Part shown: piece after piece, positions 11,625-21,163 of the stretch | Numbering within the stretch: position 1 is the first letter of the stretch | How the letters are laid out: every line of letters starts with the position of its first letter | Source of the DNA: Stieleria neptunia | Lineage (GTDB): Bacteria > Planctomycetota > Planctomycetia > Pirellulales > Pirellulaceae | DNA: 64,000 nt | NCBI RefSeq assembly: GCF_007754155.1 | Contig: NZ_CP037423.1 | Span: 8,304,938-8,368,937, forward strand | Direction: 5' to 3' | Made by a program: the position numbers and the translations under genes | Notes under the pieces: generated by a model | Databases searched by the model: none | Told to the model about the DNA's origin: nothing | The model's input: the letters and a program-made list of their open reading frames with translations, nothing else

Positions 11625-12848
11625 ATGAAACCTTTTCCGTGGTTGCCCGCGATCTCCTGTGCCAAAGTCCTCGGCACCGCAGTCTTCGGCGCAGCTGTCT
11701 TCGCCGCCGCCTTGCTGGTTCCGGCCTTTGCATCCCGTGTTCAGGCGACGGAGGTGCGGATCGAATTAAGCTCGGGTGAAGTCGTCGGCGGCCGGTGGGC
11801 CGGCTCGACCGGTTCATCGGTTCGATTGGAGGACGGATCGTCGCTGCGAGAGTTCCCCGTCGACCAGGTCGTCGCGTTGACGTTGGCTGCGTCACAAGAA
11901 TCGTCGACCGGCCCGACCATCAACGTCAGTTTGACGAACGGATCGTCCATCTTCGCGCAAGACGTCTCGATGGATGACACGACGGTCATCATCGAACCGC
12001 GACGTCAATCCGAAATCAGGGTTCCGATCGACCAGGTACGATCGATCCGCTTTCGCCTGGGCGCACCAGCGACCGATCCACAATGGTTCGGATTAGAAGA
12101 CAAAGAGCTGCGGAGTGATTTGATGGTGATCCGCCGCGGCAATGACCAACTCGATCCGATCGAAGGCGTGGTCGTCGGCTTGGACCCCCAAAACCTGCTG
12201 TTCGAACTCGACGGAGATCCAATCGAAGCGCCGCGAGATCGACTCGAAGGCGTGTTACTTCGATCCGCTGCGGCGTCCAATGCGAGGGCGGCGGTCAAGA
12301 TCAGCGACATCTATGGTTCCACCTTTCTGACCGCACGTCTGGAGCAGAGTGACGCGACCGATGCGATTGAGATTCTGTTGCCGGGCCAAGTCCGCCATCG
12401 CATCGCGTTGGATCAGATTGAACGAATCACTTGGTCCAGCGGGCGGGTCATGCTGGCGCGAGAAACCCCCGCCTCCACCCGAATGTCCCCGCTGCTGCAA
12501 ACGAAATTACCGACCAATCTGGTAACGGATTGGTTCGGACCGGCGGCCGAGGGCGAGGATCTGGTGATGGTCGCCGGGGGGAACGCCGAGTATCGCGTCG
12601 AGCCGGGATTCCAAACGCTGGCCGGAAGTGTCGGACGCGATACACTGGTCTCCGCCGGCGGCACGGTCACGGTCCGCGTGGTCGTCGATGGCGAAGTGCA
12701 ATGGGAACAGTCGTTGACCGATTCAAACACCAAAGGATTTCGCGTTCCGGTCGCGGGTGCCAACCGCATCCGGCTGGAAACCTTGGCAGGCGGTGATGGT
12801 GACGTCGGAGACCAAGTCCGATTCTTGAAACCCAGGTTGATGAAGTGA
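11625..12848 (+). CDS. Secreted protein with NPCBM-like C-terminal domain, first gene of HtrA operon
   Basis: About 407 residues from the ATG at 11625. A signal peptide spans residues 1-40 (hydrophobic AVFGAAVFAAALLVPAFAS). The middle consists of small beta-rich repeats in which residues such as GEVVGGRWAGSTGSSVRLED and FPVDQVVALTL recur (about three times), a pattern typical of planctomycete SH3-like repeats. The last about 110 residues resemble an NPCBM/NEW2 beta-sandwich (YRVEPGFQTLAGSVG, VRVVVDGEVQWEQSL, ending DGDVGDQVRFLKPRL), a carbohydrate-associated fold. The stop overlaps the GTG start of the HtrA-type protease gene (GTGA), so the genes are translationally coupled. A substrate-binding or scaffold role for the proteases is inference. 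Confidence 0.7.
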   Translation: MKPFPWLPAISCAKVLGTAVFGAAVFAAALLVPAFASRVQATEVRIELSSGEVVGGRWAGSTGSSVRLEDGSSLREFPVDQVVALTLAASQESSTGPTINVSLTNGSSIFAQDVSMDDTTVIIEPRRQSEIRVPIDQVRSIRFRLGAPATDPQWFGLEDKELRSDLMVIRRGNDQLDPIEGVVVGLDPQNLLFELDGDPIEAPRDRLEGVLLRSAAASNARAAVKISDIYGSTFLTARLEQSDATDAIEILLPGQVRHRIALDQIERITWSSGRVMLARETPASTRMSPLLQTKLPTNLVTDWFGPAAEGEDLVMVAGGNAEYRVEPGFQTLAGSVGRDTLVSAGGTVTVRVVVDGEVQWEQSLTDSNTKGFRVPVAGANRIRLETLAGGDGDVGDQVRFLKPRLMK

Positions 12849-14755
12849 GCCGACGAGTGAACGACCGATTGCCGCCATCGACCGCGCTGTTCACAGCATC
12901 GTTGCTGGCACTATTTTCCATCACACCGTTTTGCCCGGCACCGGTCTCGCATGGCCAAGACGCGGCAGCTGACCCGAGTTCAATCGACGCGAGTAAAATC
13001 GGCGGCCCCCTCGAATTGGATCCGCTGCTGCAGTCGGTCGAACAGGCGCGGGTCGCGGCGATCGATCGTGCCCGTCCCAGCGCCGTCAGCGTGTTTGTGC
13101 CCGGCGGCGGAGGCGGCGGAAGCGGCGTCCTGATCTCACCGGACGGCTTCGCACTGACCAACTTCCACGTCACCAGCCCCGCCGGAACGTTCATGCGATG
13201 CGGGTTGAGCGATGGTCGCGTCTACGATGCCGTTCTGGTCGGACTCGATCCGGTCGGCGACTTGGCGATGATCCAATTGCTCGGACGCGACGATTTCCCT
13301 TACGCCACACTGGCCGACAGCCGGCAAGCCCGCGCCGGCGATTGGTGCATGGTGATCGGCAACCCGTTTCTACTGGCGACCAATCTACAGCCCACCGTGA
13401 CCTGGGGAATCCTCAGCGGCGTCGGGCGTTACCAGTACCCCTCCGGCACGCTGCTGGAATATGCCGATTGCCTGCAGACCGATGCGTCGATCAACCCCGG
13501 AAACTCGGGCGGCCCGATCTACAACGATCAAGGCGAATTGCTGGGCATCGTCGGACGCTGCTCGTTCGAAAAACGCGGACGCGTCAATGTCGGCGTCGGT
13601 TACGCGATCTCCATCAACCAGGCCAAGAACTTTCTCGGTTATCTGCGCAGCGGCCGGATCGTCGACCACGCCACACTCGGCGCGACCGTGACCACCGATC
13701 CCGATGGTGGAGTCGTCGTCAGCAACATCCTCGAGTCCAGTGACGCTTATCGGCGCGGGCTTCGCTACAACGCCCAAATCTTGGAAATCGATGGCCGTCC
13801 CGTGATGACCGCCAACGATGTTCAAAATGTCCTGGGAACCCTGCCCAGTGGATGGCGCGTCCCGGTCACCTTTCGCTACGACGGCATCACCAAACGCGTT
13901 CCGGTCCGATTGATGGGCGTTCATCGCCAGGACGAACTGCTGGCGAAGATGTCGTCGGCCCTGCCGCCCCCGCCGCCGGTTCCCGATCAACCGGAAGAGG
14001 ACGAAGATTCCGAGCAGAAACAAGACGACAACGAAAGTGACGACGACACGCCCAAAACGCCCGATCGAAAACGCACACGCCCGCCATCGCCCCACGGCGG
14101 TGCCAAACCGTCGATCCCGAAATCGGTTTCCGATCTGATCATCCCGCGCAGGGGATTCGCCAACTATCACTTCAATCAAGTCCAACAGGATCGGTTCATT
14201 GAATCGCTGCGGAGCCAATCTCCCGCCGATCAATTCCCCGCCGATTCGGAATCGAAACCCACCGCCTGGGTCATCACGGGCAAGACCGGCGAGGCGGAAG
14301 TCCAACTCAGCGTCGCCGACGATCAGTACGCGATCCTGGTCGGTGAAACGGCGATGCAGGCGACGAAACGATCGGAGCTGTATGACGCGGTGGACACCGA
14401 TTCGATCGCCGGTATCCTGCCCGCACTCGATGCCTGGCGGACGATGTTAAAACTCGGTCCGCGAAAATTCGGTGAAGCCTACTACCAAGGCACGATGCCG
14501 TTGGGCGGCGAACGCCCCTTGCGCGATTGCACGATCGGCCTGTACGGGGACATGGAGGTGCGTTGGCTTTCGCACCCCGAAAGCGGCTTGGTCGAATGCG
14601 TCGAAGTGTTCGCCGATCGCGACTCGGACCCGGCGGAACTGTGGATCCTTCGTGACGGCGACACGATCAGCGGATTGGAATTGCGTTACGGAACCGACGT
14701 CGCACTGAACGTTTCGATCAGCGACTGGAAACAAACGGAGACTGCACAGCCATGA
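12845..14755 (+). CDS. HtrA/DegP-type serine protease with PDZ domain (intact triad)
   Basis: A 636-residue exported trypsin-like protease. A signal peptide covers residues 1-37. The S1 domain has all three catalytic residues: His108 (TNFHV), Asp139 (PVGDLAMI) and Ser221 (NPGNSGGP). One PDZ domain follows (about 275-370; VSNILESSDAYRRGLRYNAQ), then an acidic Glu/Asp/Lys/Pro-rich linker (about 380-425) and a C-terminal domain of about 200 residues that I do not recognise (ending LRYGTDVALNVSISDWKQTE). HtrA proteases degrade or refold damaged envelope proteins. The start is a GTG overlapping the previous stop; the stop overlaps the ATG of the next gene. The intact triad contrasts with the two paralogues downstream. 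Confidence 0.9.
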   Translation: MSRRVNDRLPPSTALFTASLLALFSITPFCPAPVSHGQDAAADPSSIDASKIGGPLELDPLLQSVEQARVAAIDRARPSAVSVFVPGGGGGGSGVLISPDGFALTNFHVTSPAGTFMRCGLSDGRVYDAVLVGLDPVGDLAMIQLLGRDDFPYATLADSRQARAGDWCMVIGNPFLLATNLQPTVTWGILSGVGRYQYPSGTLLEYADCLQTDASINPGNSGGPIYNDQGELLGIVGRCSFEKRGRVNVGVGYAISINQAKNFLGYLRSGRIVDHATLGATVTTDPDGGVVVSNILESSDAYRRGLRYNAQILEIDGRPVMTANDVQNVLGTLPSGWRVPVTFRYDGITKRVPVRLMGVHRQDELLAKMSSALPPPPPVPDQPEEDEDSEQKQDDNESDDDTPKTPDRKRTRPPSPHGGAKPSIPKSVSDLIIPRRGFANYHFNQVQQDRFIESLRSQSPADQFPADSESKPTAWVITGKTGEAEVQLSVADDQYAILVGETAMQATKRSELYDAVDTDSIAGILPALDAWRTMLKLGPRKFGEAYYQGTMPLGGERPLRDCTIGLYGDMEVRWLSHPESGLVECVEVFADRDSDPAELWILRDGDTISGLELRYGTDVALNVSISDWKQTETAQP

Positions 14756-15789
14756 TGCCCTTGCGTCTTCCCTTCTCGATCATCACCGCCCTGCTGCCCT
14801 GCCTGGTCGGCCCGCTGGTCGGCCTGCTGATCACACCCGAAACGATGGCCCAACCGCCCGTCGCGCCGGACACGCGTGAAGTCCAACAGCGTGTGGTCAA
14901 GGTTTACGGTGCCGGCGGAATCAAGGGACTGGAGGCCTACCAGAGCGGTTTCCTGGTTTCACCGGAAGGTCACATTGCGACGGCCTGGAGCTATGTGCTG
15001 GATGTCGAACCGATCGTGGTGCTCGATGACGGACGCCGGTTTGAATCCACGATCGTGGGGATCGAACCCGCGCTGGAACTGGCGGTGCTGAAAGTCGACG
15101 CCTCCGATTTGCCGTACTTCGAAGTCGACAAGGAATTGAACGCCCAGTGGGGTGATCCGGTCCTGGCCGTCAGCAATCTGTTCAACATTGCCGCGGGCAA
15201 CGAACCGGCCAGCGTGATGCAAGGCACCATCGCCGCGGTGACCAACTTGGACGCGCGGCGCGGCACCTTCAAGACACCCTACCGCGGCAAAGTGCTGATC
15301 CTGGACCTGATCGCCAACAACCCGGGTGCGGCCGGCGGCGCGGTGGTCGATGGCAAGGGCCGCTTGATCGGCATGCTGGGCAAAGAGCTGCGTGACAGCG
15401 GCACCGGAGTCTGGCTGAATTATGCGTTGCCGATCGATGCGCTGCGAACCGCACTCGGCGACATCATCGCCGGTCGCACCACGACCGTCCCGAAAGAAGA
15501 AAACCCCGTGCTGCGACGGGACCAATCCCATAACCTGACGACACTGGGTTTGGTGCTGGTGCCCAATGTCCTGGAATCCACGCCGGCGTACATCGATGCC
15601 GTCGCGTCGGACTCCCCGGCGGCCGGTGCAAAATTGCGTCCCGACGATTTGATTTTGTTGTTGGAAGGACAGCGTGTCGGCGACCAACAAACCCTGATCG
15701 ATCTGTTGCGTCGGATCGACCGGCGTGACGCCGTGTCCCTGACCATCCAACGCGGCAACGAAGTGCTGCCGATTCGTTTGCAACCTTAG
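14752..15789 (+). CDS. Catalytically dead HtrA paralogue with PDZ domain
   Basis: A 345-residue HtrA-fold protein with a signal peptide (residues 1-33, hydrophobic ITALLPCLVGPLVGLL). It aligns with the S1 protease domain, but the His position is Ser80 (IATAWSYV), the Asp position is Glu109 (EPALELAVLKV) and the nucleophile Ser is Ala194 (NPGAAGGAVV). Surrounding structural residues are well kept, so this is a maintained pseudoprotease rather than a decayed gene. A PDZ-like domain covers about residues 255-345 (AVASDSPAAGAKLRPDDLIL). Its ATG overlaps the stop of the intact protease gene (ATGA), and the next paralogue starts 11 bases after its end. It probably binds substrates or regulates the active protease. 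Confidence 0.88.
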   Translation: MMPLRLPFSIITALLPCLVGPLVGLLITPETMAQPPVAPDTREVQQRVVKVYGAGGIKGLEAYQSGFLVSPEGHIATAWSYVLDVEPIVVLDDGRRFESTIVGIEPALELAVLKVDASDLPYFEVDKELNAQWGDPVLAVSNLFNIAAGNEPASVMQGTIAAVTNLDARRGTFKTPYRGKVLILDLIANNPGAAGGAVVDGKGRLIGMLGKELRDSGTGVWLNYALPIDALRTALGDIIAGRTTTVPKEENPVLRRDQSHNLTTLGLVLVPNVLESTPAYIDAVASDSPAAGAKLRPDDLILLLEGQRVGDQQTLIDLLRRIDRRDAVSLTIQRGNEVLPIRLQP

Positions 15790-15800
15790 GAGCCCGCCGC

Positions 15801-17792
15801 GTGGTGAATTTGAAAACTGTGCACTGCTTCACCGTGGTCACGGCATGCCTGCTCTCGAGCACCGTCTGCTCGGCTCAAAATGACACGGCGGAGTATCGTC
15901 AAGCGATGGCCCGCGCGGTCCGAAGCGCCGCCGAACGCGTCCTGCCATCGATCGTATCCATCGAAGTGATCGGCGTGGCCGAGGTGGCCGGCGGCGGGAA
16001 ACAGCAAAGCGAAGTCGCTCAAGACGCACCGTCCTGTGGGATTGTCGTCGACGCAGACGGGTACATCGTCGCATCGGACATCATCGTCCGCCGGCCGTCG
16101 GCCAGCATGCTGGTCGTCCTGCCCGACGCGACACGACTGGCGGCAACCCTCGTCGCCCGTGACTATCACCGCGGCCTGGTGATGCTCCGCGTCGAAACGA
16201 AAACGCCCTTGGTCCCGATCGACTTGGCCGCAGCGGTGAACACACCGATCGGGTCCACCGTCGTCGCCGTCGGACGCTACGGCGGTGATCGATCGCCGAT
16301 GGTCAGCAGCGGCATCTTGAGTGCCACCGGCCGATTGGAAGGCACGATGCTGCAAAGCGACGCGCGCGTCTCGCCGTCGTTTTACGGCGGCCCCTTGGTC
16401 GATCTGTACGGAAACGTGATCGGCGTCCTGGTCCCCGCGGTCGCCGAAGGTGGAGCCCCGGACGACACCAGTTGGTACGACTCGGGAATCGCGTTCGCCG
16501 TCCCGTCGCCGGTGCTGGCCAACAAACTGGCGCGCCTGCGTGCCGGGGAAGACATCCGCAAGGGATTGATCGGCATCGTCCCCAAGGCCAAAGACCCCTA
16601 CGCCGAAGACACCGAATTGGCGGCCGTCCGCAGCCGATCCCCGGCGGAAAAGTCCGGCATCGAGCCCGGGGATTCCGTCGTCGCCATCGGCGGAAAACCC
16701 GTGCGGATGTTCCAACAGATCAAACAAGCCCTCGGCCCCTACGATGCCGGCGAGTCGCTCGAAATCACGTTGCGTCGAAACGGCGAAACCCGGACCGTCA
16801 ACGTCACCCTGGCCGAATCGATTCCTCCGTTGAGCCCGCAGCGTCTGGGCGTCTGGTTGACCGAAGAAACGGCAGGTGACTCGGAGGCAGCCGACGACGA
16901 AGCATCCGAGTCGCCCAAGGTGGTCGTCCGCGCCGTCGTTCCCGACACCGCCGCCGATGGCAGCTTGAACCCCGGCGATGTGATCAAGCAAATCAATCAA
17001 ACCGAAATCACCGACGTGGCAACGGCCGGTCGGACGATGATCACCGCGGTCGCCGACGAAGAACTCACGCTGGCCGTTGATCGTGACGGGGAGTCGCTGG
17101 AAATCAAGCTGACCCCCACGTCGATCGCCGGGCCGACGCTGAAGAAAACGATTGATGCATGGTCCGGCGAGCCGCTCGAAAACCCTTGGGATGTCCAGGA
17201 ATTGCGGCTTCCCGATGTCCCCAATCTGGCCGCCTATGTGGCTCCGAAACCCGACGAGATGACGGCCGACCAAGCGCTGGCGTTGCTGGTCCTGTTGTTG
17301 CCGCCGGAAACCCGCGACCCGCAACAAGCGTTGCAAGCCTGGCGGGGCGCGGCCGGACAAGCCGGCGTGGTGGTTTGCGCCATCTGCAGCGAAGATGAAC
17401 AACGTTGGCAACAAAAAGAAATCGACGTCGTCTCGCGAATGGCCACCCTGATGGCACAGCGCGTCCCCGTCAGCGTCAGCGCCGTGGCGGCAAACGGCGC
17501 GATCAAGGATTCGCCGGCTTCGGCAGCCGATTCCATGGTGATCGCGATGGCGCTCTCGGATCGAAAAAACTTTGCCGGGATCGCGGTCTCGGCCGATGCC
17601 AAGCCCCCCGCCGTGCGGCTGCGAGAAAACGAGCCCGATCGTGCGCTGGAAATCATGTTGCCGATCGAGTCACTCGACGACGGCCCGACTTGGCTGGCAC
17701 CGCTGACGACCGCCGGATACCCCATTTCCCTTGGCGGCGAGACGGAAATCGGTGACCTGCTGCGTTGGGTCCGCTTGCTGCAAACGATTTGA
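15801..17792 (+). CDS. Second catalytically dead HtrA paralogue, two PDZ domains
   Basis: A 663-residue exported protein (signal peptide 1-25, cleavage near VCSAQ). The GTG at 15801 has an AGGAG motif about 8 bases upstream; the in-frame GTG at 15804 is an alternative. The S1-like domain has lost all three catalytic residues: Ile94 replaces His (VASDIIV), Gly125 replaces Asp (HRGLVML) and Tyr195 replaces Ser (SPSFYGGP). Two PDZ domains follow at about 255-330 (SPAEKSGIEPGDSVVAIGG) and 345-440 (NPGDVIKQINQTEI), then a C-terminal domain of about 200 residues with no family recognised. It is the last gene of the operon, and a family C repeat lies about 110 bases after its stop. Confidence 0.86.
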   Translation: MVNLKTVHCFTVVTACLLSSTVCSAQNDTAEYRQAMARAVRSAAERVLPSIVSIEVIGVAEVAGGGKQQSEVAQDAPSCGIVVDADGYIVASDIIVRRPSASMLVVLPDATRLAATLVARDYHRGLVMLRVETKTPLVPIDLAAAVNTPIGSTVVAVGRYGGDRSPMVSSGILSATGRLEGTMLQSDARVSPSFYGGPLVDLYGNVIGVLVPAVAEGGAPDDTSWYDSGIAFAVPSPVLANKLARLRAGEDIRKGLIGIVPKAKDPYAEDTELAAVRSRSPAEKSGIEPGDSVVAIGGKPVRMFQQIKQALGPYDAGESLEITLRRNGETRTVNVTLAESIPPLSPQRLGVWLTEETAGDSEAADDEASESPKVVVRAVVPDTAADGSLNPGDVIKQINQTEITDVATAGRTMITAVADEELTLAVDRDGESLEIKLTPTSIAGPTLKKTIDAWSGEPLENPWDVQELRLPDVPNLAAYVAPKPDEMTADQALALLVLLLPPETRDPQQALQAWRGAAGQAGVVVCAICSEDEQRWQQKEIDVVSRMATLMAQRVPVSVSAVAANGAIKDSPASAADSMVIAMALSDRKNFAGIAVSADAKPPAVRLRENEPDRALEIMLPIESLDDGPTWLAPLTTAGYPISLGGETEIGDLLRWVRLLQTI

Positions 17793-17905
17793 GTGATCCG
17801 CACGGATTCACGGCCTGTCGATGGAATCCGATCACACATGAGATCGATCAGCCGGCCAGTCAACGTGCGGCGTCCGAGGATCACTCGCTAACGGTCGGTT
17901 GTTTG

Positions 17906-17999
17906 AGTGGGCCGCGGGCGCGTAAGCGGCCGGGCATTTCGGCGCCCGCCCGAGGCCTTACGGCCAGCGGCTCACCGTTGACTCCGCAGATCCCGATTA
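17906..17999. repeat. Dispersed element family C, copy 1
   Basis: About 94 bases nearly identical to 28020-28112. The shared core runs CGTAAGCGGCCGGGCATT, then GGCGCCCGCCCGAGGCC and TTACGGCCAGCGGCTCACC, ending GCAGATCCCGAT. Its two ends are partly complementary (GGGCCGC / GCGGCTC). It fills much of the 318-base gap between the third HtrA-like gene and the ThuA-like gene; the rest of that gap is unassigned. Confidence 0.88.
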
Positions 18000-18110
18000 A
18001 ATCAACACGCCGCCACGCCTCAAACCAGCGCTATCCAGCTAAACTCTAGTTGTGACGACTCCCGTCGCAACAGCTTTCCGCCCCGTCGTCCTTTAACCCC
18101 GTCCCGCAGC

Positions 18111-19160
18111 ATGATTTACCGTACGCTTCTCTCGCTCGCCCTGCTTTTCGTTCCGCTGGTCAGCCACGCCGTGGCGGCCCAGTCGGGCGTGCTCCACTTT
18201 CCCGCCAAGGGGGATTCCCAAGGCACGATCGTTCTGGTTTCGGGCGATGAAGAGTATCGCACCGAAGAATCGATGCCGATGTTGGCCAAAATCCTGAGCG
18301 TCAAACACGGCTTCGATTGCACCGTCCTGTTTTCGATGTCGGCCGATGGAAGTTACATCGACCCGAACAACCAGAGCGGCGTGGTGGGCTGGGAAGCGCT
18401 TGACGAGGCCGACTTGATGATCATCGGAACGCGTTTCCGCAAGCCCAGCGAGTCGCAAGCGGCCCACATCACCAAGTTCATCAACGACGGAAAACCGTTG
18501 ATCGGAATCCGCACCGCGACACACGCCTTCAACGGAAAGGGTTCGTTCGGCGGTGAAGTGACCTATGGCAACTTTGGACGCAAGATCCTCGGTGAGCAGT
18601 GGGTCAGCCACCACGGCCAACACAAACGCCAAGGCGCCCGGGCGGTCATCACCGATCAGGCCGCAGGGCATCCGATTCTCAATAGCGTCAGCGACATCTT
18701 CGTCCCCTCGGACGTTTATGGCGTCACCCACCTGACCGACCAGGACACGATTCTGTTGCGCGGCGCGGTGACCGAGTCGCTCGATCCAGAATCCGTCAAC
18801 ATCGAAGGCCCCAAGAACGATCCAATGCAGCCCCTGGCCTGGCTGCACCCCTACGTGTCTCCGTCGGGGACCAAGGGGCAATCGTTTTGCACGACCACCG
18901 GCGCCAGTGTCGACTTGGTCAGCGAAGATCTGCGACGGATGCTGGTCAACGCCACGTACTTTTTGCTCGACAAAACGGTGCCTGAAAAAGCGGACGTCGC
19001 GTTCGTCGATCCGTACTACCCGACGTTCTACGGATTCATCAACGACAAAGAGTATTGGGAACAGCTGAACCTGCAACCGACGGACTTTGAACTCGGCAAG
19101 GCACCGCATCGCGAAGACCCCAAGGGCAGCCCCGAATGGCCCTTCCGCGATCGCCCGTAA
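18111..19160 (+). CDS. Secreted ThuA-like domain protein
   Basis: A 349-residue protein with a signal peptide (residues 1-22, LLFVPLVSHAVAA). The body matches the ThuA family (class I glutamine amidotransferase-like fold): GTIVLVSGDEEYRTEESMPM at the start of the domain, EADLMIIGTRFRKP, INDGKPLIGIRTATHAF, and a conserved HPI segment (AAGHPILNSVSDIFV). Planctomycetes carry many such exported proteins; a sugar-related role is suggested by the founding member (trehalose utilisation), but no substrate is shown. The catalytic Cys of true amidotransferases is replaced here by Arg/Thr (GIRTATH), so amidotransfer is unlikely. Convergent with the lipoprotein gene at 19361; a stack of palindromes separates them. 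Confidence 0.82.
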   Translation: MIYRTLLSLALLFVPLVSHAVAAQSGVLHFPAKGDSQGTIVLVSGDEEYRTEESMPMLAKILSVKHGFDCTVLFSMSADGSYIDPNNQSGVVGWEALDEADLMIIGTRFRKPSESQAAHITKFINDGKPLIGIRTATHAFNGKGSFGGEVTYGNFGRKILGEQWVSHHGQHKRQGARAVITDQAAGHPILNSVSDIFVPSDVYGVTHLTDQDTILLRGAVTESLDPESVNIEGPKNDPMQPLAWLHPYVSPSGTKGQSFCTTTGASVDLVSEDLRRMLVNATYFLLDKTVPEKADVAFVDPYYPTFYGFINDKEYWEQLNLQPTDFELGKAPHREDPKGSPEWPFRDRP

Positions 19161-19172
19161 GACACCGGGATA

Positions 19173-19259
19173 GCCGTAGGGCATGCTGTGCATGCCTTCA
19201 CCTCGTTCCAAGGCTCCGCCTTGGAACGCAATGCCGGTGTGGCTCTCGCCACACGCCGG
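19173..19259. repeat. Stack of three short palindromes (families F, E and one unnamed)
   Basis: 19173-19196 is family F (GCCGTAGGGCATGCTGTGCATGCC without the last bases shown elsewhere; hairpin GGCATG/CATGCC), repeated at 35005-35028. 19205-19227 is family E, a perfect hairpin with 9-base arms GTTCCAAGG/CCTTGGAAC, repeated at 34903-34925. 19234-19259 is a third hairpin with CCGGTGTGG/CCACACGCCGG arms. They lie between convergent genes. Confidence 0.85.
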
Positions 19260-19299
19260 TAGCGGGCAGGAGCCTCCATGACAGTGTGTTGCGGGAATA

Positions 19300-19356
19300 G
19301 TGGGATAGGCTTCCAGCCTGTCATTCCAGCGTCGACAGGCTGGAAGCCTATCCCAC
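19300..19356. terminator. Family D palindrome, 23-bp perfect arms, next to a stop codon
   Basis: Perfect inverted repeat: left arm 19300-19322 (GTGGGATAGGCTTCCAGCCT plus GTC) and right arm 19334-19356, with an 11-base loop. It ends four bases from the stop codon of the minus-strand lipoprotein gene. The same arm sequence ends the element at 22144. It may act as a bidirectional terminator, but its dispersed copies mark it as a repeat element first. Confidence 0.75.
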
Positions 19357-19360
19357 TGAC

Positions 19361-21163
19361 CTACTCATCGACTTGCTTGGCGACCAGCCGTGCGCGAACG
19401 CGGTTGCCGTGTTCCTGGGGTTCGCCTTCGCGTTTGTACATCTCGATCGCTTCGTCGGTTTTCCCCAGCGCCTCGGTCAAGCGGGCCAGATTGTAGCGGG
19501 CCGCCGGTGTCCAATACGATTGTTGTTCCTCGGTGAGCACACGTTTTTCGAGCCAACTTTCAGCGGTTTCCAGTCGGCCGTCGTCGGCTTGCAGCAGACT
19601 CAACCAATACGACGCGGTGCGTTTGCCCATCCGCAGCAACCCTTGGATCTGAGCAACTTGCTGGTCGTACACTTTTGCGTCGACGCCCAGTTCCCGGCGA
19701 ATGCCGTATTGTTTTTGAAGCTCAACATCGATCCTCAAATCCTCGATCTCAAATTCCGGTGCGCGTTGATTCATGTACAGGGTCCGAGCGCCGGTGATGC
19801 TCTCCTCTTCCAGATCGGCAAACTGGCCCTTCAAGTGCTGCCATCGTCCGCGCGTCAGTTCGCGTGCGCTTTCGAAACCGGCGTCCATCATCGCCCACCG
19901 CGCCATGTACCAAAACGCGAACACGGGATCACGCTGGGTGTACTGTTGGCAAATCGACTGGTAAATCTCGGCTTTCAGCGGAACGTCCCACAGCCGAACC
20001 GAACTGATGCCCGTGACCGCATCAAGTTGTTCGGCCAGCGAATCGGCGTCGACGTAGACGTTCATCCTGCGGTCGCCGGTCAAACCCGATTGAAGTTTCT
20101 TCATCCGCGGGCTGATGGCTTCGGGCAACAGATTCAGCAACGCCACACATTGCTGAGCGTCTTCTTTGGTCACCGGATAGGTGAATTGATCCAGCCCGGC
20201 GATTCCCAAACGCCGCAAGACGACGGCGTCGCGACGGGCCTGCGCCAAGGTCGCGATGCCGACTTGATCGGGACCGGGGACAAACACGCCCAGGGTCGGC
20301 TCGAACAGATAGATCTGATCGCCGGCGAGCACACCGACGCAAAACGGCGTCACGTCACCGGACTGGCCGTCGATCGTTCCCAGCACCGCCGCGGGGATCC
20401 CCGCTTGTCGGCACAATTGGGTGAACACGCCGGCCCGCTGCAGTCCGTCACCGGTCCCACGCATGACCGTTTGAAAGTCCGTCTGACGGTACCCCGCGCC
20501 GCGAAACTCGATCCCGGAGGGAAAGTCCGGCCCGGGCGGCGCGGGATTCAACGGCTGGTGCGGCTCCAAGGCAATGTTGCGAATCGTCCAATCAAACAAC
20601 CGTGTCGCCGTGACCAGCCGATCGACCGTTTCGGCCGACAGTGTTTCACGTTGCTGCGTGAACCAATCGGTCAGCAGCGTTTCGTCATGCAGCGGCACAT
20701 CGACCCAGCTGTACAACGAATGGAACAGGTAACTGTCACGCAGATGCAACACATCGCTGGGCAAAAAGGTCCGGCCGGAGACACGGTCGGCCAGTTCGTT
20801 TGGCGAGATCAAATCGCCGAGCGTATCGACCAGCTTGGGCTCAGTGACTTCACTCGGCGGTCGGGTGGCACTCCAGCCGTTGAGATGAAACGCGATCTGT
20901 TCCTGCGCCTTTTCGGCATCCAGTTCGACGTACTTTCGCAGCAACACAAAAGAATCACCGAGGTGATCGCGTCGCGCGAGTGTTTCCTGCTGTGCCTGAC
21001 GACGGCTTTGGATTTCACGGACCAGCGCCGTGTCGTCCTGACATCCGACCGCCAGCAGGCTCGCCACCCCAATCCACAGGGCTCCCCATCGATGGATGCC
21101 ACGGCAATTGCGGGGTGGAACAGGGAAGGTGAAGCAGAACCTAGGGAGCTTGGTCGGTGCCAT
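19361..21163 (-). CDS. Lipoprotein with degenerate transglutaminase-like domain and TPRs
   Basis: A 600-residue predicted lipoprotein; the lipobox LAVGC ends a hydrophobic stretch at about residue 41. The middle region (about 200-300) resembles a transglutaminase-like core ([20 protein letters not shown], then GIPAAVLGT and YLFEPTLG), but the Cys and His positions appear changed and the Asp is Glu, so enzymatic activity is doubtful. The C-terminal about 60 residues form TPR-like helices ([20 protein letters not shown]). Its 5' end overlaps the kdsA stop by 23 bases, so it is probably co-expressed with kdsA. Its role in the envelope is unknown. Confidence 0.7.
   Translation of the reverse strand: MAPTKLPRFCFTFPVPPRNCRGIHRWGALWIGVASLLAVGCQDDTALVREIQSRRQAQQETLARRDHLGDSFVLLRKYVELDAEKAQEQIAFHLNGWSATRPPSEVTEPKLVDTLGDLISPNELADRVSGRTFLPSDVLHLRDSYLFHSLYSWVDVPLHDETLLTDWFTQQRETLSAETVDRLVTATRLFDWTIRNIALEPHQPLNPAPPGPDFPSGIEFRGAGYRQTDFQTVMRGTGDGLQRAGVFTQLCRQAGIPAAVLGTIDGQSGDVTPFCVGVLAGDQIYLFEPTLGVFVPGPDQVGIATLAQARRDAVVLRRLGIAGLDQFTYPVTKEDAQQCVALLNLLPEAISPRMKKLQSGLTGDRRMNVYVDADSLAEQLDAVTGISSVRLWDVPLKAEIYQSICQQYTQRDPVFAFWYMARWAMMDAGFESARELTRGRWQHLKGQFADLEEESITGARTLYMNQRAPEFEIEDLRIDVELQKQYGIRRELGVDAKVYDQQVAQIQGLLRMGKRTASYWLSLLQADDGRLETAESWLEKRVLTEEQQSYWTPAARYNLARLTEALGKTDEAIEMYKREGEPQEHGNRVRARLVAKQVDE

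Noticed and set aside
11002..11677. Minus-strand frames with Gly-Phe-Arg-Arg repeats
   Set aside because: They are antisense translations of the 15-bp repeat in the lipoprotein gene and of the downstream 18-bp array; no signal or domain.
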